Counted from the stretch's first letter, positions 21,209-33,600 are shown. The stretch is DNA of 64,000 nt from Gnetum montanum (GCA_015680685.1 MNCI01016606.1:5868-69867), one strand, 5' to 3'. The notes: generated from the letters alone by a model not told the origin. Translations and numbers: made by a program.

Positions 21209-24200
21209 CTATTGTAATATTTTTTTAATTTTCTTCCTTTTAATGTTAGGCGATGTGTTAATGGGTATGATTCTGTATTCAGTGTCCCCTTCACTGACCA
21301 CATTGAATGGTAATTCAGCCCAATGGACATCTGATGGAATGGCTTCCGTGTTAGTGTTTTCAGATGTTTCGATAGTTGGCGGGGGTTCTATGTTAGTTTC
21401 TAATTCAGATGATGTATGTACGATGTCAGACGTAGTCATTTCTGTTTTAGGTGGGTCTTGTTCCATGTTTAAGGTTTTATTGTTTACCAGTTGTTGTGCA
21501 TTTTTACCATTTCGTTTAGGCTCTTCAAGCTCGACTTCCGAGCCTTGGTCCATGTCTATGTGTGATGAAATAATGGGCGTAGCAGCCTCCCCATGTATGA
21601 TGATTTCACCGCCTTCATAAGGCAGGTGGATCTCTTGGTGTATAAGGGAGGAGACCGCTTTTAGTTGGGCCAACCAAGGTCTTCCTAGTATTAGGTTGAA
21701 TCCTGGCATTTCATCGACAACCAGGAACTCGGCGGACATGGGAAATTGATCCCCTGCTATGAAGTCTAACGTCACTGTGCCTTTGACTATTACGTGTGAC
21801 CTGCTGAATGATTTTAAACATGTGGTTGCGGTTGGTTTGATTAATTCAATAAGCCCTAGTTGTTCTATGATGGGATACGGTACTACGTTTGTGGCAGCTC
21901 CACCATCTACGTGGACCCTATGTATCCTGAATTGGTTCATGCGTATCATTATGAACATGGGGGCTATTGTTATTTCCTGTGTTTTCTTGTCCGCCTTAAT
22001 GTTGTCGTCATGGAAGCTCAAGGGTTTAGGAGTGGTTCCGTGAGATGAGTACATTACCGCATGAATGGCGGGTTCGTTTGGGGTAAGTCCTCGCTTACCT
22101 GGATCGATGTTAACATGCGTACTAGAGCTTCTCGATGTGTCTGGGATGTTAGCACCAAGTCATACAAGCTCAATGAAGTGTTCTTTTGCTTCAATGCTTG
22201 GGTGACTTGTGTCAAGGTCGTTGCTAAGTCTCTACTATTTGGGGCGTTTTTATCAATGATAACTGGGTCCATTGGGCCCAGCAATTTTATTTCATGTTTT
22301 TTTCGTTTGTCGTTTTTGTTTGGAGCTATCGTTTTAAGCGGTTCATGTTTTTTAGATGATTCACCTTCATTACCTGAGTTCGGTTGGTTGTTTGGTGACG
22401 ACATAGGTACAGAGTTAAGTGGAATGGGCTTAGGTGGCTCCAGAGCTAACCGTTGGCATTCCTTCTCCACACGTTCACGTGTAAGCCTATCTGCTAGGCA
22501 TTTTCGTGTGTCATGTGGAGGTGGGGCTGGTCTTGGAGCCTCGGGCTGCCCTGGGATTCGCACCACATACGGAAGTGGGCGGGGTTGCGGTTGGACAGTC
22601 GGATGTGGTTGAGTGGAAGGCTGGCTAAGTACCCTAATGACGTAGGGGCTGGGTTTTCATTGCGTTTGTGAGGTGGAGGTTTGGTAATCATTAGGATCTT
22701 TGGGTGTCCTAACGACATATGGGGTTGGTTTTGGCGGAGGTTGGACCTCCGCCGTTGCGACCGCTGGTGGTACTCGGACTATGAAAGGGGTAGGCCGAGT
22801 AGAAGGGGTTGATGCATTTGAGGGAATGACGAGAGGAACACGCACCACGTATGATTTGTTGCGTGTCATGGTGTTAGATGTGGGTACAGCTGAGGGAATT
22901 CGGACGACGTATGGCTGCTGGGGAGCACATGGTGGTTGAGGCGTGGGCGTGGGCACAGTGGGGGGAATTTGAACTACGAACGGCCTATTAGGTGTTTATT
23001 GTCTATATTGGGGATAGACAGTGTTAATGTTGGGTGCATCGGAATCATCATCAAGGTAGATTGTATTGATGATGTATGGTGCCTATTTGGTGTTCAGGGG
23101 GTCTTTATACACCCCCATGGCCTGATTTTGTGGTTGGACCGGATTGGCCTCATCAAAAGTGATTTGGCCTTCATCGATCATCCGCTGAATATCCTGTTTC
23201 AAGGTGAAACAGTAATCCGTACCGTGCCCATTCCATTGATGGTAGTTGCAAAAGTGATCCATTATGAAGCCTTTGGATATGGGTGACTCATCCGGTGTTG
23301 CTAAGCTTGGGTTCTGAACGAGTTGACAGAACCGGTCATGTCTCTGGATGGCCACAGGGGATAACTATTTATGCTTCATTAACCCAGCCTTTAGGAGTTG
23401 ATCGAAGAGCTGGGATGGCTTCATTGGTAGAGGCGTATATTGAGAGGGTTCTTTCCTCTAGAAATTTCACTTACGATTTGTTGGGTTCTATTGCGATGAT
23501 GATTCTTGCGTGGTTGTGGGAGTTGGTTTATTGTAGTTAGTAGGGGTTACCGATGGTTTGTTTTGTTGTTGCGCCCCTTCTATCGCCGCTATAGTTTCCT
23601 TAGCCTTCTCTTTATCTTTTTTAGTGTGTTGATTTTTAAAGGCTAGGTATGCAGGGTCATTACTATTTTGGGCCGCTTCTTCTATGTTTTTAGTTTGTAC
23701 AAATGCCTGTTTAAGATTACGCACGTTAAGGTAGTATAGCTTGGATTTAAAGAAATTGTTAACGGCCCCTTTTAGAATAGTAAGCAGGTAGGTCTGGGAG
23801 ATTGGCTCATGCAGCTCATTGAGAGCAGCACTCCACCTCTGAATAAATTTCTGTACAGGTTCAAGCAGTGCTTGCTTGACCTGTATGAGGCTGTCCAATG
23901 TGGCCTCGGGTTTCAAGTTGTACTTGAATCTGGTTACAAATTGGTGTAATAAGTCTTCCAAGGAGAAGATGAAATTCCTTGGTAGAGCCCGATACCAATC
24001 AAGTGCTCTCCCCGCGAGGGACATGGGGAACACTCAGAGAATGGCATGGGGCCTTTCCTGGAGAAGCACGCATTCTAACCTAAATGTTATTAAGTGTGCG
24101 TTGGGGCCTGTATCCCCATTGTATTTGGTTAGTGTTGGTAAGGAGATGCCTTTGGGAAAAGTTAGAGGTGGTACGGAAGGGCTAATGGGATCATCGTGGT

Positions 24201-25398
24201 AGAAATCCACTACCTTCAACTCTCCATCGGCAGCCGTTTTGAGGCGCTTTACCTCGTTGGTTAATTCCTGCATCAGTTTTTTAGCATTCGCCTAGTCTTG
24301 AGCACTTGGTAACATGGCAGCCTGAGGTTGTGGTATAGTGTACAATTTGGAGTGTTGTACAGTAGGTTGAAAGGCCAAAAGTTGTGTGGCTGGGGGTTGT
24401 ACTTGTGGCACGTTTATAGGGGGTCGCATCAGGGATGGCACGTGATAGGGGAAAGGTTGTGGTTGCTATGGTTGTGGCTGTACCGGGAGAACGTTGGCTG
24501 GGTGAACCATATGGGGTGGTACGTTATAGTGAGGAGGTTGATGTTGCTATGGTTGAGTGCCCATCGCTGCCCGTTGTCCAGCTATGTTTTGTGGAGGGAC
24601 CTCCTGTTGGGTTACGGTGGTAGAAGGGGCCCTGTGCGTTTGGATGTGAGGGATATAGTGAGCGGATGTGGAGGCTGGTATTACGTGTGGCATTCCTATC
24701 ACTTGTGGTGGGAATGTCACTCCCACGCTGTCGTGAGGGGGCGGTGCTTGTGAGGATGAGCCTGCTGCTACAGCAGGTATGGTTGCGAGAGGGAAGGTGT
24801 TAGGTTGGGGGTTGCTCGGGGGAGGAATATGCACTAGTGCTGATGCTTTTGGTGGTGGTGTTTGGGCACGGGTGAACCTGAGGTGCTGGAGGGGCATGAT
24901 TTCCCTTGTATCGGGATAAAAAATGGGGTTAACATGTGCTTGCGGGCTTAGAGTGTGGTAAGAATCCTCTTGTTCGGATTGAGCAACGAATTCGTCCTCC
25001 TCCTCTAGTTGGGGCTCTAGCGTAGGTTGATCCAACGAGTGGCTCCTTTGTAGGAGGAGCTATGTGACGAGCTCCGAATACTGCTCCGAAACAGGGATTA
25101 CGTCATACGACGAAGGGATGAACTCGCATCCCCCCATGTAAAAGAGTTCGAACTGCCTCTTTACCTCCATTTCGGCTCGGTCTATAGCCAAGCCAACTTT
25201 CATCTTAATGCATATGAAATTATACTGATCCTGAGTTATAATGTTGGGGGTCGGGTCTCTCCCTTGCAACCTTAGGGACCGACAAGGCCCCGTGGTGGGT
25301 TGTACTCCTGGGTGTTGCGCGATAGGCTGCTAGACAGCTAGGGTGCCCACGACGTCGGTCGCTTGAGCTGTTGCAGGGGTAGTGTTCATGGGGTTCAT
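21209..25398 (-). pseudogene. gag-pro: Element B gag-protease
   Basis: Minus strand from ATG 25398 (MNPMNTTPATA) to the stop at 21209. Order: N-terminal region; a Pro/Gln-rich stretch (about 24950-24300); a Retrotrans_gag-type domain (about 24270-23650; LTKYNGD, WYRALP, FVTRFKYNL); a CCHC-like knuckle CNYHQWNGHGTDYC (23207-23249); a repetitive Pro-rich stretch with several YVVRVP/FIVRVP units (22970-22650); and an aspartic protease with HVDGGAATN (about 21888-21915) and FNLILGRPWLAQL. It would form the particle and process it. The protease triad reads D-G-G rather than D-T/S-G; C has D-D-G. Several in-frame stops are TAG where Gln is expected. The protease is followed by the antisense gene, not by RT as is usual. 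Confidence 0.88.
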
Positions 25399-25479
25399 AA
25401 TTAATTATCAAGGGTATGACACGGGGTAGAGGAGCGAAATTAGTGTACTTGGTATAGTGTAAACTAGGTGACAAAGTGC

Positions 25480-25920
25480 AGCGTATACGCTTCACGTTTA
25501 GCATATAGCATCAGTGTAGACAATGTAAGGAGTGCAGCGTGTACGCTAGGCAGCGTATATAGCTTTAGCATAAAAACAGAGCACAGCGTAAAACAAGGCA
25601 CAGTGTAAAACAGGATAGAACGTAAAAACAGAGTACAGCATAAAACAAGGCACAGTGTAAAACAGGATAGAGCGTAAAAATAGAGTACAACATAAAACAA
25701 AGCACAGCGTAAAACAAGACAGCATAGAGAATGCAGCGTATGGTTTTCTGGTTAAGTTTTAAAAGGGACAGCGTAAACACTGAACAACGTAGACGCTAGG
25801 CAGTTGCAGGCTAAGTTTTCAAACCAGGCTGCGTAGACGCTAGGAGGGTTTCAACAGGAAGTGGCATGTGGTTAGCGGCATATACACTCAACAGCGTAAA
25901 CGCTGGGAAGTTTGCGAGTA
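25480..25920. repeat. Leader repeats of element B (AGCGTAAA and GCGTATACGC types)
   Basis: The leader between primer site and gag start holds many copies of AGCGTAAAAC, GTAAAACA and GCGTA-A/T-AC motifs, including two near-identical units at about 25570-25690 containing AACAAGGCACAGTGTAAAAC. The frames open here are low-complexity by-products of the repeats. Confidence 0.75.
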
Positions 25921-25934
25921 AGGGTTTTAGGAGT

Positions 25935-25951
25935 CCCTCCTTCTAGCACCA
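25935..25951 (-). promoter_or_regulatory. Primer binding site of element B
   Basis: Minus-strand TGGTGCTAGAAGGAGGG, 5 bp inside the 5' LTR. It is homologous to the sites in A (TGGCGCTAGAAGAAGGG) and C (TGGCACTAGAAGGATGG). The tRNA has not been identified. Confidence 0.75.
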
Positions 25952-25956
25952 ATTTC

Positions 25957-27154
25957 TGTACTGTCCAAAATCGTCGGTCTCCGGCTAGAAGAAAACAGAG
26001 ACCGTGGGATCACCGGGCACACACAGAAGACCCTACTTTCTCCTGAGGACGAGCTGGAATGCACGAAGGCAGAGTACCTTGGATGGTCCGCACACGGATC
26101 AGACAAGGATTTCCCCGAACGTATGCCGAAGTTGCTATACGCTGGGTTATGTGTAAACAGCGTAATGGGCGTAAACGAGAGCATAAACAGTGTAACAGAT
26201 GCGAACAGGGTGTAAATGTAAACAAGCATAAATAAAACACATGTAAGAAATCATTGTAAACTGTAAACAATGATATTACAGAATGAGTGTACAGTGCACC
26301 GGTCTAACGCAGTTGTGATGGAACAAAAGGCAGATGAAAAGCCCCGGTGAATGCAGGGATGACTCAGCTAGTTCGGACTGTAGGCGGAGCGTAGAGACTG
26401 TGTACCCAACGTACAGGACTATCCAGCATAAAATGGTTTTAGCTCTGATGCGCAGCGTAAGTGTTCTCTGGTCCGCTCTGGGATTTTGCCAACCATCCTT
26501 GTACAAGTGGAAAAGTGGGGTTTTTATACCAGTAGTTACGCTAGACTCGGGTTGGGCGACACGTGGACGTTGACCGGGCACAAAAGGGAGTAAAATTTAT
26601 AAGTGTACAATATATTACATCTGCTGAGCATATATGCTGGGCATATATGCTGTATCAGGTGGGTGTAGACACTGGGCGTACACGCTGGGCGTATACGCTA
26701 GATGTGCTGGGCGTATACGCCAACAATGGCTGGGCGTATACGCCGGGCATATACGCTGATGGTTGCCGACTTGCTTCAATTCTTACTCTTTGGTGTTGTC
26801 TTCATTCTGTCCTTGGAGACTTCATGTTGGGCGTAAACATTTTCTGTACCCACCGAGCGTACATATGAAGTGTACGTTGGGTGTGTAAGTTGGATGTTTA
26901 CGCTAGGCATATATGTTGTTGATGTCGGGCATATACACTGAGCGTATACGTTGTGGATGTCGGGTGTATACGCTGAGCGTATACGCTATGGATGCTGGCC
27001 GTATACGCTAGTACTGCATACTTAGTGAAAATTAAGCCTTTTGATCCCCGAAGTTGCAATGTGTGTCACCAAATGTAGCCATGGTTGTTCGTGGGTCCCA
27101 GGGATCTACTTCTTGTTGGACAAGTACCAAGCTCGAAATTTTTGTGGTGTTTCA
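25957..27154 (-). repeat. 5' LTR of element B (1198 bp)
   Basis: Direct repeat of 9451-10657, from TGTACTGTCC to GTGTTTCA. It contains a minus-strand TATA box (TATAAAAA, about 26520-26528). The palindrome cluster (26625-27010) lies between the outer LTR end and TATA, in U3 of the element's direction, so it is in position to act as promoter elements. Confidence 0.93.
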
Positions 27155-27159
27155 GGTAC
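27155..27159 (+). repeat. Target-site duplication of element B, right copy (GGTAC)
   Basis: Exact match to 9446-9450. Host RT coding sequence continues directly from here. Confidence 0.93.
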
Positions 27160-29033
27160 CATAGTTTTTTAGATGGATATAGTGGTTACAATTAGATCCA
27201 AATCATTATAAAATACTAGGCCAAAATAACATTCATAGTTCCTTGGGAGACTTTTGCATACAAAAAGATTCCCTTTGGTTTGTATAATGCTTCTAAAACT
27301 TTCCAATGCCTACTTCTTAGTATCTTTTAGTAACAAATTAGTGGTGGTGTAGAAGTCTTCATGGATGACTTCTCCACCTATGATATTAATATTGAACAAG
27401 CATTAGACTATCTCAAAAAGTTACTAGAATGATACATAGAAATAAATGTATGGCCCAACTAGCAAAAGAGCCATTTGATGGTCCATGAGAACATTATCTT
27501 GCAACATCGAGTTTTAGAAAAAGGAATTGAGATGAACCCTAAAAATATAAGGATCATGAAAGTAATTACTAGAAAATCTTAAATAGTGAAGGATATGTAG
27601 TCCTTCCTTAGACATACTGGTTACTATAATTTCTTCATTAAAAACTTATTCAAAATCACCAAACCACTTTTTAAGCTTACTAAGAAGGATGTAGCATTTG
27701 AATAAACCAAGAAACATGAATAATAATTCTAGCACTTGAAGCAAAAGATCATAGAAATACCAATTCTATGGGTATCTAATTGGTCTAAACCTTTTCAAAT
27801 TATGAAATATGCATCCAATAATGCATTGAGAGTAATGTTTATGCAAATGGATGATCAAACATTTCTATACTACATTCATTATGTAAGTAGAAGCATTATG
27901 GATGTACAACTTAATCACACCACTATAGAAAAGGGATTCATTGTGGTGATGTATGCTCTTGAGAAATTCAAGTACTATGTGCTTGGATAGTCCATGTTTG
28001 TGCACATTGATCATAGTACAACTCATTTCCTTATGAACAAGCCAACAATGAACCCTTGTCTAATATAGTGGTTGGTCATCCCATAGGAGTTTGATCTAAT
28101 AATGGTGAATAGAAAGGGAATTGAGAATGTGGTCACTAATCATTTATCTCGGTTAAGATGGCATAATAAGGTGGATGAAGAGCCTTTATTTCATTAATTT
28201 CTAGATGAGCTTCTCCTTGCTAAGACAACTAAAGTTCAAGAACCAAGGATTACAAACTAGTTTAATGAATTCTTCTCCTATCTACTTATACAAGAGACCC
28301 CTATAGAATGGGACCATAGAAAGAAGCAACTATTTCCCCACTAGGTCAAACACTACCTCAAAATAGAGGGCATCATCTATAAAATCTACATTGATGTCCT
28401 AGTATGATGGTGCATACTTGAGATAGATCAGAGGATCCTTATGTGGATGACTATGTAGGAAGGACAATGGTCATTAAAATTCTAATGACAAGATATTTCT
28501 GGCTTGTGGTTTTCAAACATGCCTACTATTTTTTCATTTATGTGAGTGATGCCAATGAGATGGAGGCATGAAACTAGAATGAAAGGGCTCCAACAATGGA
28601 TCCAACCACTAGAATCTTTCAATCTTTAGGAAATTGATTTCATATGGCCTATCACTTTCATATTTAATGAGAAGTCTTATATTATTGTTTTTCTTAACTA
28701 TTGTACTAAACAGGCTAAAACTGTAGCTATTATTGACTATACTTCTTCCATAGTAGCTTAATTCTTTTAACAAAAAGAAATAAATAGATTTGATGTGCCT
28801 AAGGCACTAATTTCTAACAATAAAACCCATTTTACAAGTACTACCTTTCGAAACTTAATGCAACACTTGGTGTGAAATATAAACTTACAACATCCTATCA
28901 TCCTCAAGCCAATGATCAAGTTGAGGTAACCAATAAAGAGATTGTAGGAATCCTAACAAGAACTATTAGTAGATATAGGATAGAATGGAACACTAAACTC
29001 AATGATGCCCTATGGGCCTACTAGTCTATGGAT
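27155..29033 (+). pseudogene. pol: Element E pol continued: RT, RNase H and first part of integrase (Athila-like)
   Basis: Reads on from 9450 across the B insertion: SFLDGYSGYNQ, then the RT catalytic EVFMDDFSTY (about 27350-27380), RNase H (27736-28180; TIEKGF, HIDHS) and integrase (28590-29030; EIDF, then the TDN-equivalent reads SNN, then QVEVTNKE). FMDD and overall similarity to D mark the Athila lineage. Many stops, mostly where D has Gln or Trp, and the loss of the second integrase Asp show long decay. It is interrupted at 29034 by F and resumes at 34801. Confidence 0.88.
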
Positions 29034-30289
29034 CATTAAACTTAGAAAGGGGGGATGAATAAGTTCCCCAAATTAAAAATTTATGAAGCAAAGCACACAC
29101 ACAAAATTAACATGGTTCCCCAACTTGGGTAGTTCACACTCAAAGGGTAGATTGCAAGCTCACCTCTAAACGTTTTTGCTCTCAAATATGATTTGAAGTG
29201 TCCACACCTTGTAGAATCTTCAAGCCCTAATCTAGAGTGTTGTGCCACATCACAAACCACTCAACCTCACAAGGTCTTGTTAGGCTTGGAATGTGGTTTA
29301 CAAGCTTCCATAACCTTTACAATCTTAATCTCCACTCCAAATCATTGTACTAGAACACCAATCACTCAATCTTGTAGGATCCTAACAAGCTCAAACAAGA
29401 TGCCTTCTCACAAGAATCACATCAACCTCATAGGGAAACAAGGGAGAAAAATTACAAGGGATAAATGCAACTTAGTTTGTTGATCATTATACTTTGAGGT
29501 ATAGCACAATTTACAATGAACAAATGATGATACAATGAAGAGCAAGAGAGATCAAAATGATTGAAAAAATGATTGTACAATGATTATACATAATCTTGCA
29601 CATTTTTGAATGCATATGATGTCTTCTTATATCTATCATGTTTTTATGTCCATCTTGGAACTCATGCAACAACAAACCAATGATCACTAATGGTCATGGA
29701 AGATGTCTTCTTCATGCTTGAGATGTCTTTCTGTATTTGTTGTTAATTCTAGGAAGATGTTATTTTCTAGGAAAGACATCTTTTTGAAATCTCAATTTTG
29801 GAAAGATGTCTTTGTTTGATGGAAGACATCTTTCTAAAACTATCTTTCATTTTGTGAAGACATATTTTTCTGAGGAAAGACATTTGATATTTCTTGAAGA
29901 TTTCTTTGCCTATGGAAAGACATCTTTACCTAAGGAAATACATATACTATTTCTTGAAGACGTCTTTAACTATGCATGTTCCTATTCTACCAAGACATCT
30001 ATTTTTTCTTAGAGACATATTCTTCAACCTTTCTTTTCATGATGAATTTATCATTTCTTATCCATAACCTTGATCTTTCACATGCTTCAATGATAACAAT
30101 GTTCTTTGAATTCTTTTCTTTTAAGCTTTCCTTTTATGGATGAACCCTTGAGACCTTGTGAATGACTTTCTCCTTTTATTTATACTAGTGCATTCCTTGT
30201 CATCTCATCTTGGTCCTACAACCACACCAACCACACATACATCATTTGTCTCCATTTTACATAACATTTTTGACACATCAAAATCTCCA
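29034..30289 (-). repeat. 3' LTR of element F (1256 bp)
   Basis: Aligns with 33623-34800, including the shared GGGGATGAATAAG, GGTTCCCCAACTTGGGTAG and the outer/inner ends. Minus-strand TATAAATAAA (about 30175-30185) is a probable promoter. The stretch 29700-30010 is full of AAAGATGTCTTT/AAAGACATCTTT repeats. The first two bases appear mutated (CA for TG). Confidence 0.85.
29700..30010. repeat. AAGATGTCTT/AAGACATCTT repeats in the F LTR
   Basis: A dozen or so copies of AGATGTCTTT or its complement AAAGACATCT, in both orientations at irregular spacing of 20-40 bp. The other LTR has the same array at about 34250-34540. They lie downstream of the presumed TATA box, hence in the transcribed part of the LTR. 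Confidence 0.75.
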
Positions 30290-30306
30290 TAATCTCCCCC
30301 TTTTTG
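30290..30306 (-). promoter_or_regulatory. Polypurine tract of element F
   Basis: Minus-strand CCAAAAAGGGGGAGATTA abuts the LTR start TGGAGATTTTG, a form typical of copia elements. Similar GGGGGAG tracts occur at about 31376 and 31426. Confidence 0.85.
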
Positions 30307-32040
30307 GTGATGTTCAAAGCCTAAGAAAATGGATTAGTGATAATAAAAATAAAACCATAGTACTCTTCCCCTTTTTGAATAGCAACAAAAAGGATAAGGC
30401 ACATAAACCAAAGAAATAATTATCATAAAAGTGTAGCATCATAAAATAAGCATCATTACTAATCATGGCATAATCCCAAGGAAAAAAACATTTAGCAAGC
30501 AAGAATAATAATTAAATATCACACATTTTTCATCACTGAGTCCCATGAGGAGTTGCCCCCAATTTATCAAGAATTGATCGAAGCATTTCCAAGTGATATT
30601 TAAACTTAAAGCTTGAAGTGAAGTGTAAGCCTTGAAGATTATGTAACCTGTCTCTAAATCAATAAATCATTAGTAGTTTATAGTGCAAGCTTATTTTAAT
30701 GCTAAAATATTCTTCATCCTTTTAAAAAAATTAGCAAAAGAGATGGGCATATCCTATATGATAAGGAGAATATAGCAATACATCTTCACAATTTGAAACT
30801 AGTCATGCCATATTTTAAGTACTCCACAAAGGATGTTTCAATCAAAATCGTGGATACCTTTCCATAACCAAAATAATCATGCTCATATTATTATAAGGAA
30901 TAATAACTATTTGCATTCTTTCTTATAGGTACTTCTTAATTCAACTTATGGTTGAATATCAAATAGGTGGGCTAATGATACATTATGACTTGCCCTTATT
31001 AGTTCAAAACAAAGATCTACAACTAATCAAAAAATGAACCAACAACACTCACATAATTTGATGTTATAGATCAAGTAACCTATTGAATTGAAACAATTAT
31101 CTCATTAGAACTTGTGACTTCATACTCAACTAGAAATTTGGAAAACATCAACACAAGTCATGAAGGAAATATGCATATTTTGCTTTTTGTACAAGGAAAT
31201 GTCACAAACACAACTATTTTTCAAAAATGAAATGATAATCATGCCAAAGGATATCAGAAACAAAAATTCAAGAATTAGCCATCTACTTAAAAGAAGAATA
31301 CCTCTTGATGTCCTTATTTTGCTCATTTTGGAATATTTTGCTATTTTAGTGTCTCTTGATTGAAGTATCCAAAGACTCCCCCTACATTGGTGACCTCCAA
31401 TATGGTGATGAATAATGTGGAATAGGCTCCCCCTACACATGTGCTTCTTATCATGGGATATTAATGTACAAATGGTGTAAATCACAAAAGCACTACAACT
31501 GTAGGTTAACATTAGGCTCAAATGTGGAGATTAAGATCTCCAATTAGTAATATTAATAACATTTTTCAAAGGCTTGTCTTATCTCATAAACAACAAAAAT
31601 ATCCCAAAGTCAATGAGCTTAGAAGTAGATCATCACAATAAGTTTAAATTAAACATGATAAGAACTAATAAGATAATGATCCAATGGAAATCAAAATAAG
31701 AGCTACACACATATTTTCATAGAACGATTATGCTCTAAAAATGAATGTAAGGGATGCTCGAAATAATTATTCCACCATTTTTAAGATAAAAATAATTTTT
31801 AACTTCAAATATCATATTAAGTAGCAAGCAAAGAGATGGAAGCTTACCTTGACTTACATTACTTGTAGGGGAGAAGAGAAGATTAATGGAGTTTAAGATA
31901 ACATCTCATATCATGAAGTACCTTGTCATCCTTTAGGGATCTCTCATTAGATCGTATGTGTGATGTCTCTATTTGTTCATGCTTTTTATGATAGAATTTT
32001 TTATCACTTATTGAATCATTTTCAATTCTCCACTCCTCTT
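30307..32040. other. A/T-rich non-coding interior of element F
   Basis: The place where pol would be expected holds no RT, RNase H or integrase motif in any frame I could read. A 131-codon minus frame at 31126-31521 has no recognisable domain. Two extra CTCCCCCTACA (minus TGTAGGGGGAG) tracts lie at about 31376 and 31426. Confidence 0.6.
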
Positions 32041-32049
32041 CATTCTCAC

Positions 32050-33560
32050 TTATTGGTACCTACACAAATTCCTTACCAAAGCCTTTTTGATAAGACCAAG
32101 CATTAATCTTGTTTTGATCATCATGAATATAGTTAAGAGTTTCTTACATCCATAATTTTTACAAAAAAATAAAGTATTACCCTCATGATCAAAATTATCA
32201 AACTTGACTATGCTTGAGCTTGAGCTTAAATTTTCATGTGTTGCTTCCTCCAAATTCCTTGGTTATTTTTTAGGAGTCTCCTCTTCTTGAACCTTTCTAC
32301 AACTATTATTAAAAGATGTTAGTTGTCAAATCTTAGCTTTTATGTTTGAGATCTCTTATTTCACTTCAACATGAATAACATCTAGCTTAGAAAGTACTAG
32401 TTTCTTTGCCTACCTAATCAAATGATGTAAACGAAAATTTTCTTCTTTAAATTCACTAGACATCATGTCACACTTATCTTCTTGTTTAGTCATATGTGAG
32501 GAGTTTTCATTGGTAAGCACCATGCATATGAGATGTGAATCTTTGGAACAATTACATGATTCTTCTTCACTTTTCTCAACATCATTCCAACTTGTATAAA
32601 AGTTGGTCTTTTTTAGTTCCTCATCATTGGTTTTATTCTTTGGCTATATATTACTATCATTAGGACATTTGAAGGCCATATGGCCTCTTCCTTCATAAAC
32701 CCAACATTATATAGAATGGAAATCTAAGTTAGAATTTAAAAAATTTCTACCTCTTTTACTAACTTTAAATAAATTGGGTCTTTGTTGTGATTCTCCCTTA
32801 TTTCTTCTTATTAGTAATTATTGTAGCTTCCTTGAGAGAAGGGCAATCTCATCTTTATTTCCTTCTTCATGTTCATTGAACTCCTTCTCCTTAGAGGTAG
32901 TCTTTAGAGAAATAGGTCTTGCTTGGATTGTTTCTTCACTTATGAGATTTATTTCATAAGCAATGAGAGTGCTTTGAATCTCTTCAAATTTTAAGGTTGA
33001 GAAATTTTTTATCTCCTCCATAACTATGACCTTTGGTTTGAACTCCAGTTGTAGAGTTCTTATCATCTTGATGATGACATTGCTTTCAAGAAAATCTTTA
33101 CCTATTCCTCTAATAGCTACAACAATATCATTAGCTCTAGAGAAATAATATCTTATTTTCTCACCTTCTCTCATTTTGAGTACATCATATTCACTTTGTG
33201 AAACTAACAATTATGATTACTTAACAATAGATGTTCCTTCATAGGTAGTTGCTAAAAGTTTGCTAAATTTCATTGGATTTTTTACATCCTACTACTCTAT
33301 TAAATTTAGATTTACTCAATGTATAATATAAATTTTTTTTCTTTTGAATCAAGCATGAACTTATCCTTTTCTTCTTGTGTCCATTTGTTACGAGGCTTGA
33401 TGATGTTAGTGGAGCTGTTGATAGGAAAAGCATTTCCTTCAAGGATTGACTCCCATACTTCAAACTCCATGGATTCAAATAATCCTTGCATTCTAGCTTT
33501 CCAATAAGCTAATTTGAGTCCATAAAACATGGGTGGCTTTTTCTAAGATGTCTCCTCCAT
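32050..33560 (-). pseudogene. gag: Element F copia-type gag
   Basis: Minus strand from ATG 33560 (MEETS). The N-terminal LAYWKARMQGLFESM..VWESI block is the usual start of copia gag (DUF4219-like). The central block, about 33210-32820 (MREGEKIRYYFSRANDIV, ..EEIQSTLIAYE), is the UBN2/copia gag domain. A zinc knuckle follows at about 32700-32660 but reads C-WV-Y-EGRG-H-MAFK-C: the second Cys is Tyr. A C-terminal stretch runs to 32050. Several stops interrupt it. It would have made the capsid of the element, and a gag-only copy could have depended on another element for enzymes. Confidence 0.82.
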
Positions 33561-33600
33561 TGTTCACTCTTTAAGTTGATGATGACAAAGAAGAGTACCA

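Larger units (their letters stand above)
9451..27154 (-). mobile_element. Element B: complete Tat-like LTR retrotransposon (17.7 kb) carrying an antisense gene
   Basis: Bounded by LTRs 9451-10657 and 25957-27154 and an exact 5-bp duplication. In its direction (right to left): 5' LTR, primer site, gag-protease (25398-21209), antisense gene (20705-16321, plus strand), RT-RNase H-archaeal RNase H-integrase (15638-12151), hairpin and polypurine tract, 3' LTR. The YVDD RT and the second RNase H place it near Tat/Ogre. Over their first 265 bp or so the two LTRs differ at about 25 sites by eye, almost all transitions, so insertion is not recent. All sense reading frames carry stops. It is inserted in the RT of element E. 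Confidence 0.93.

Noticed and set aside
22061-22612. Long plus-strand frames over gag-protease regions (e.g. 22061-22612, 59115-59669)
   Set aside because: Mirror frames of Pro-rich minus-strand gag; no start, intron or domain support.
25464-25780. Cys/Phe/Leu-rich frames resembling membrane proteins
   Set aside because: Produced by tandem AGCGTAAAAC repeats in the leader; repeated low-complexity translation.
31126-31521. 131-codon minus frame in F
   Set aside because: No copia pol motif; includes two GGGGGAG tracts and looks non-coding.
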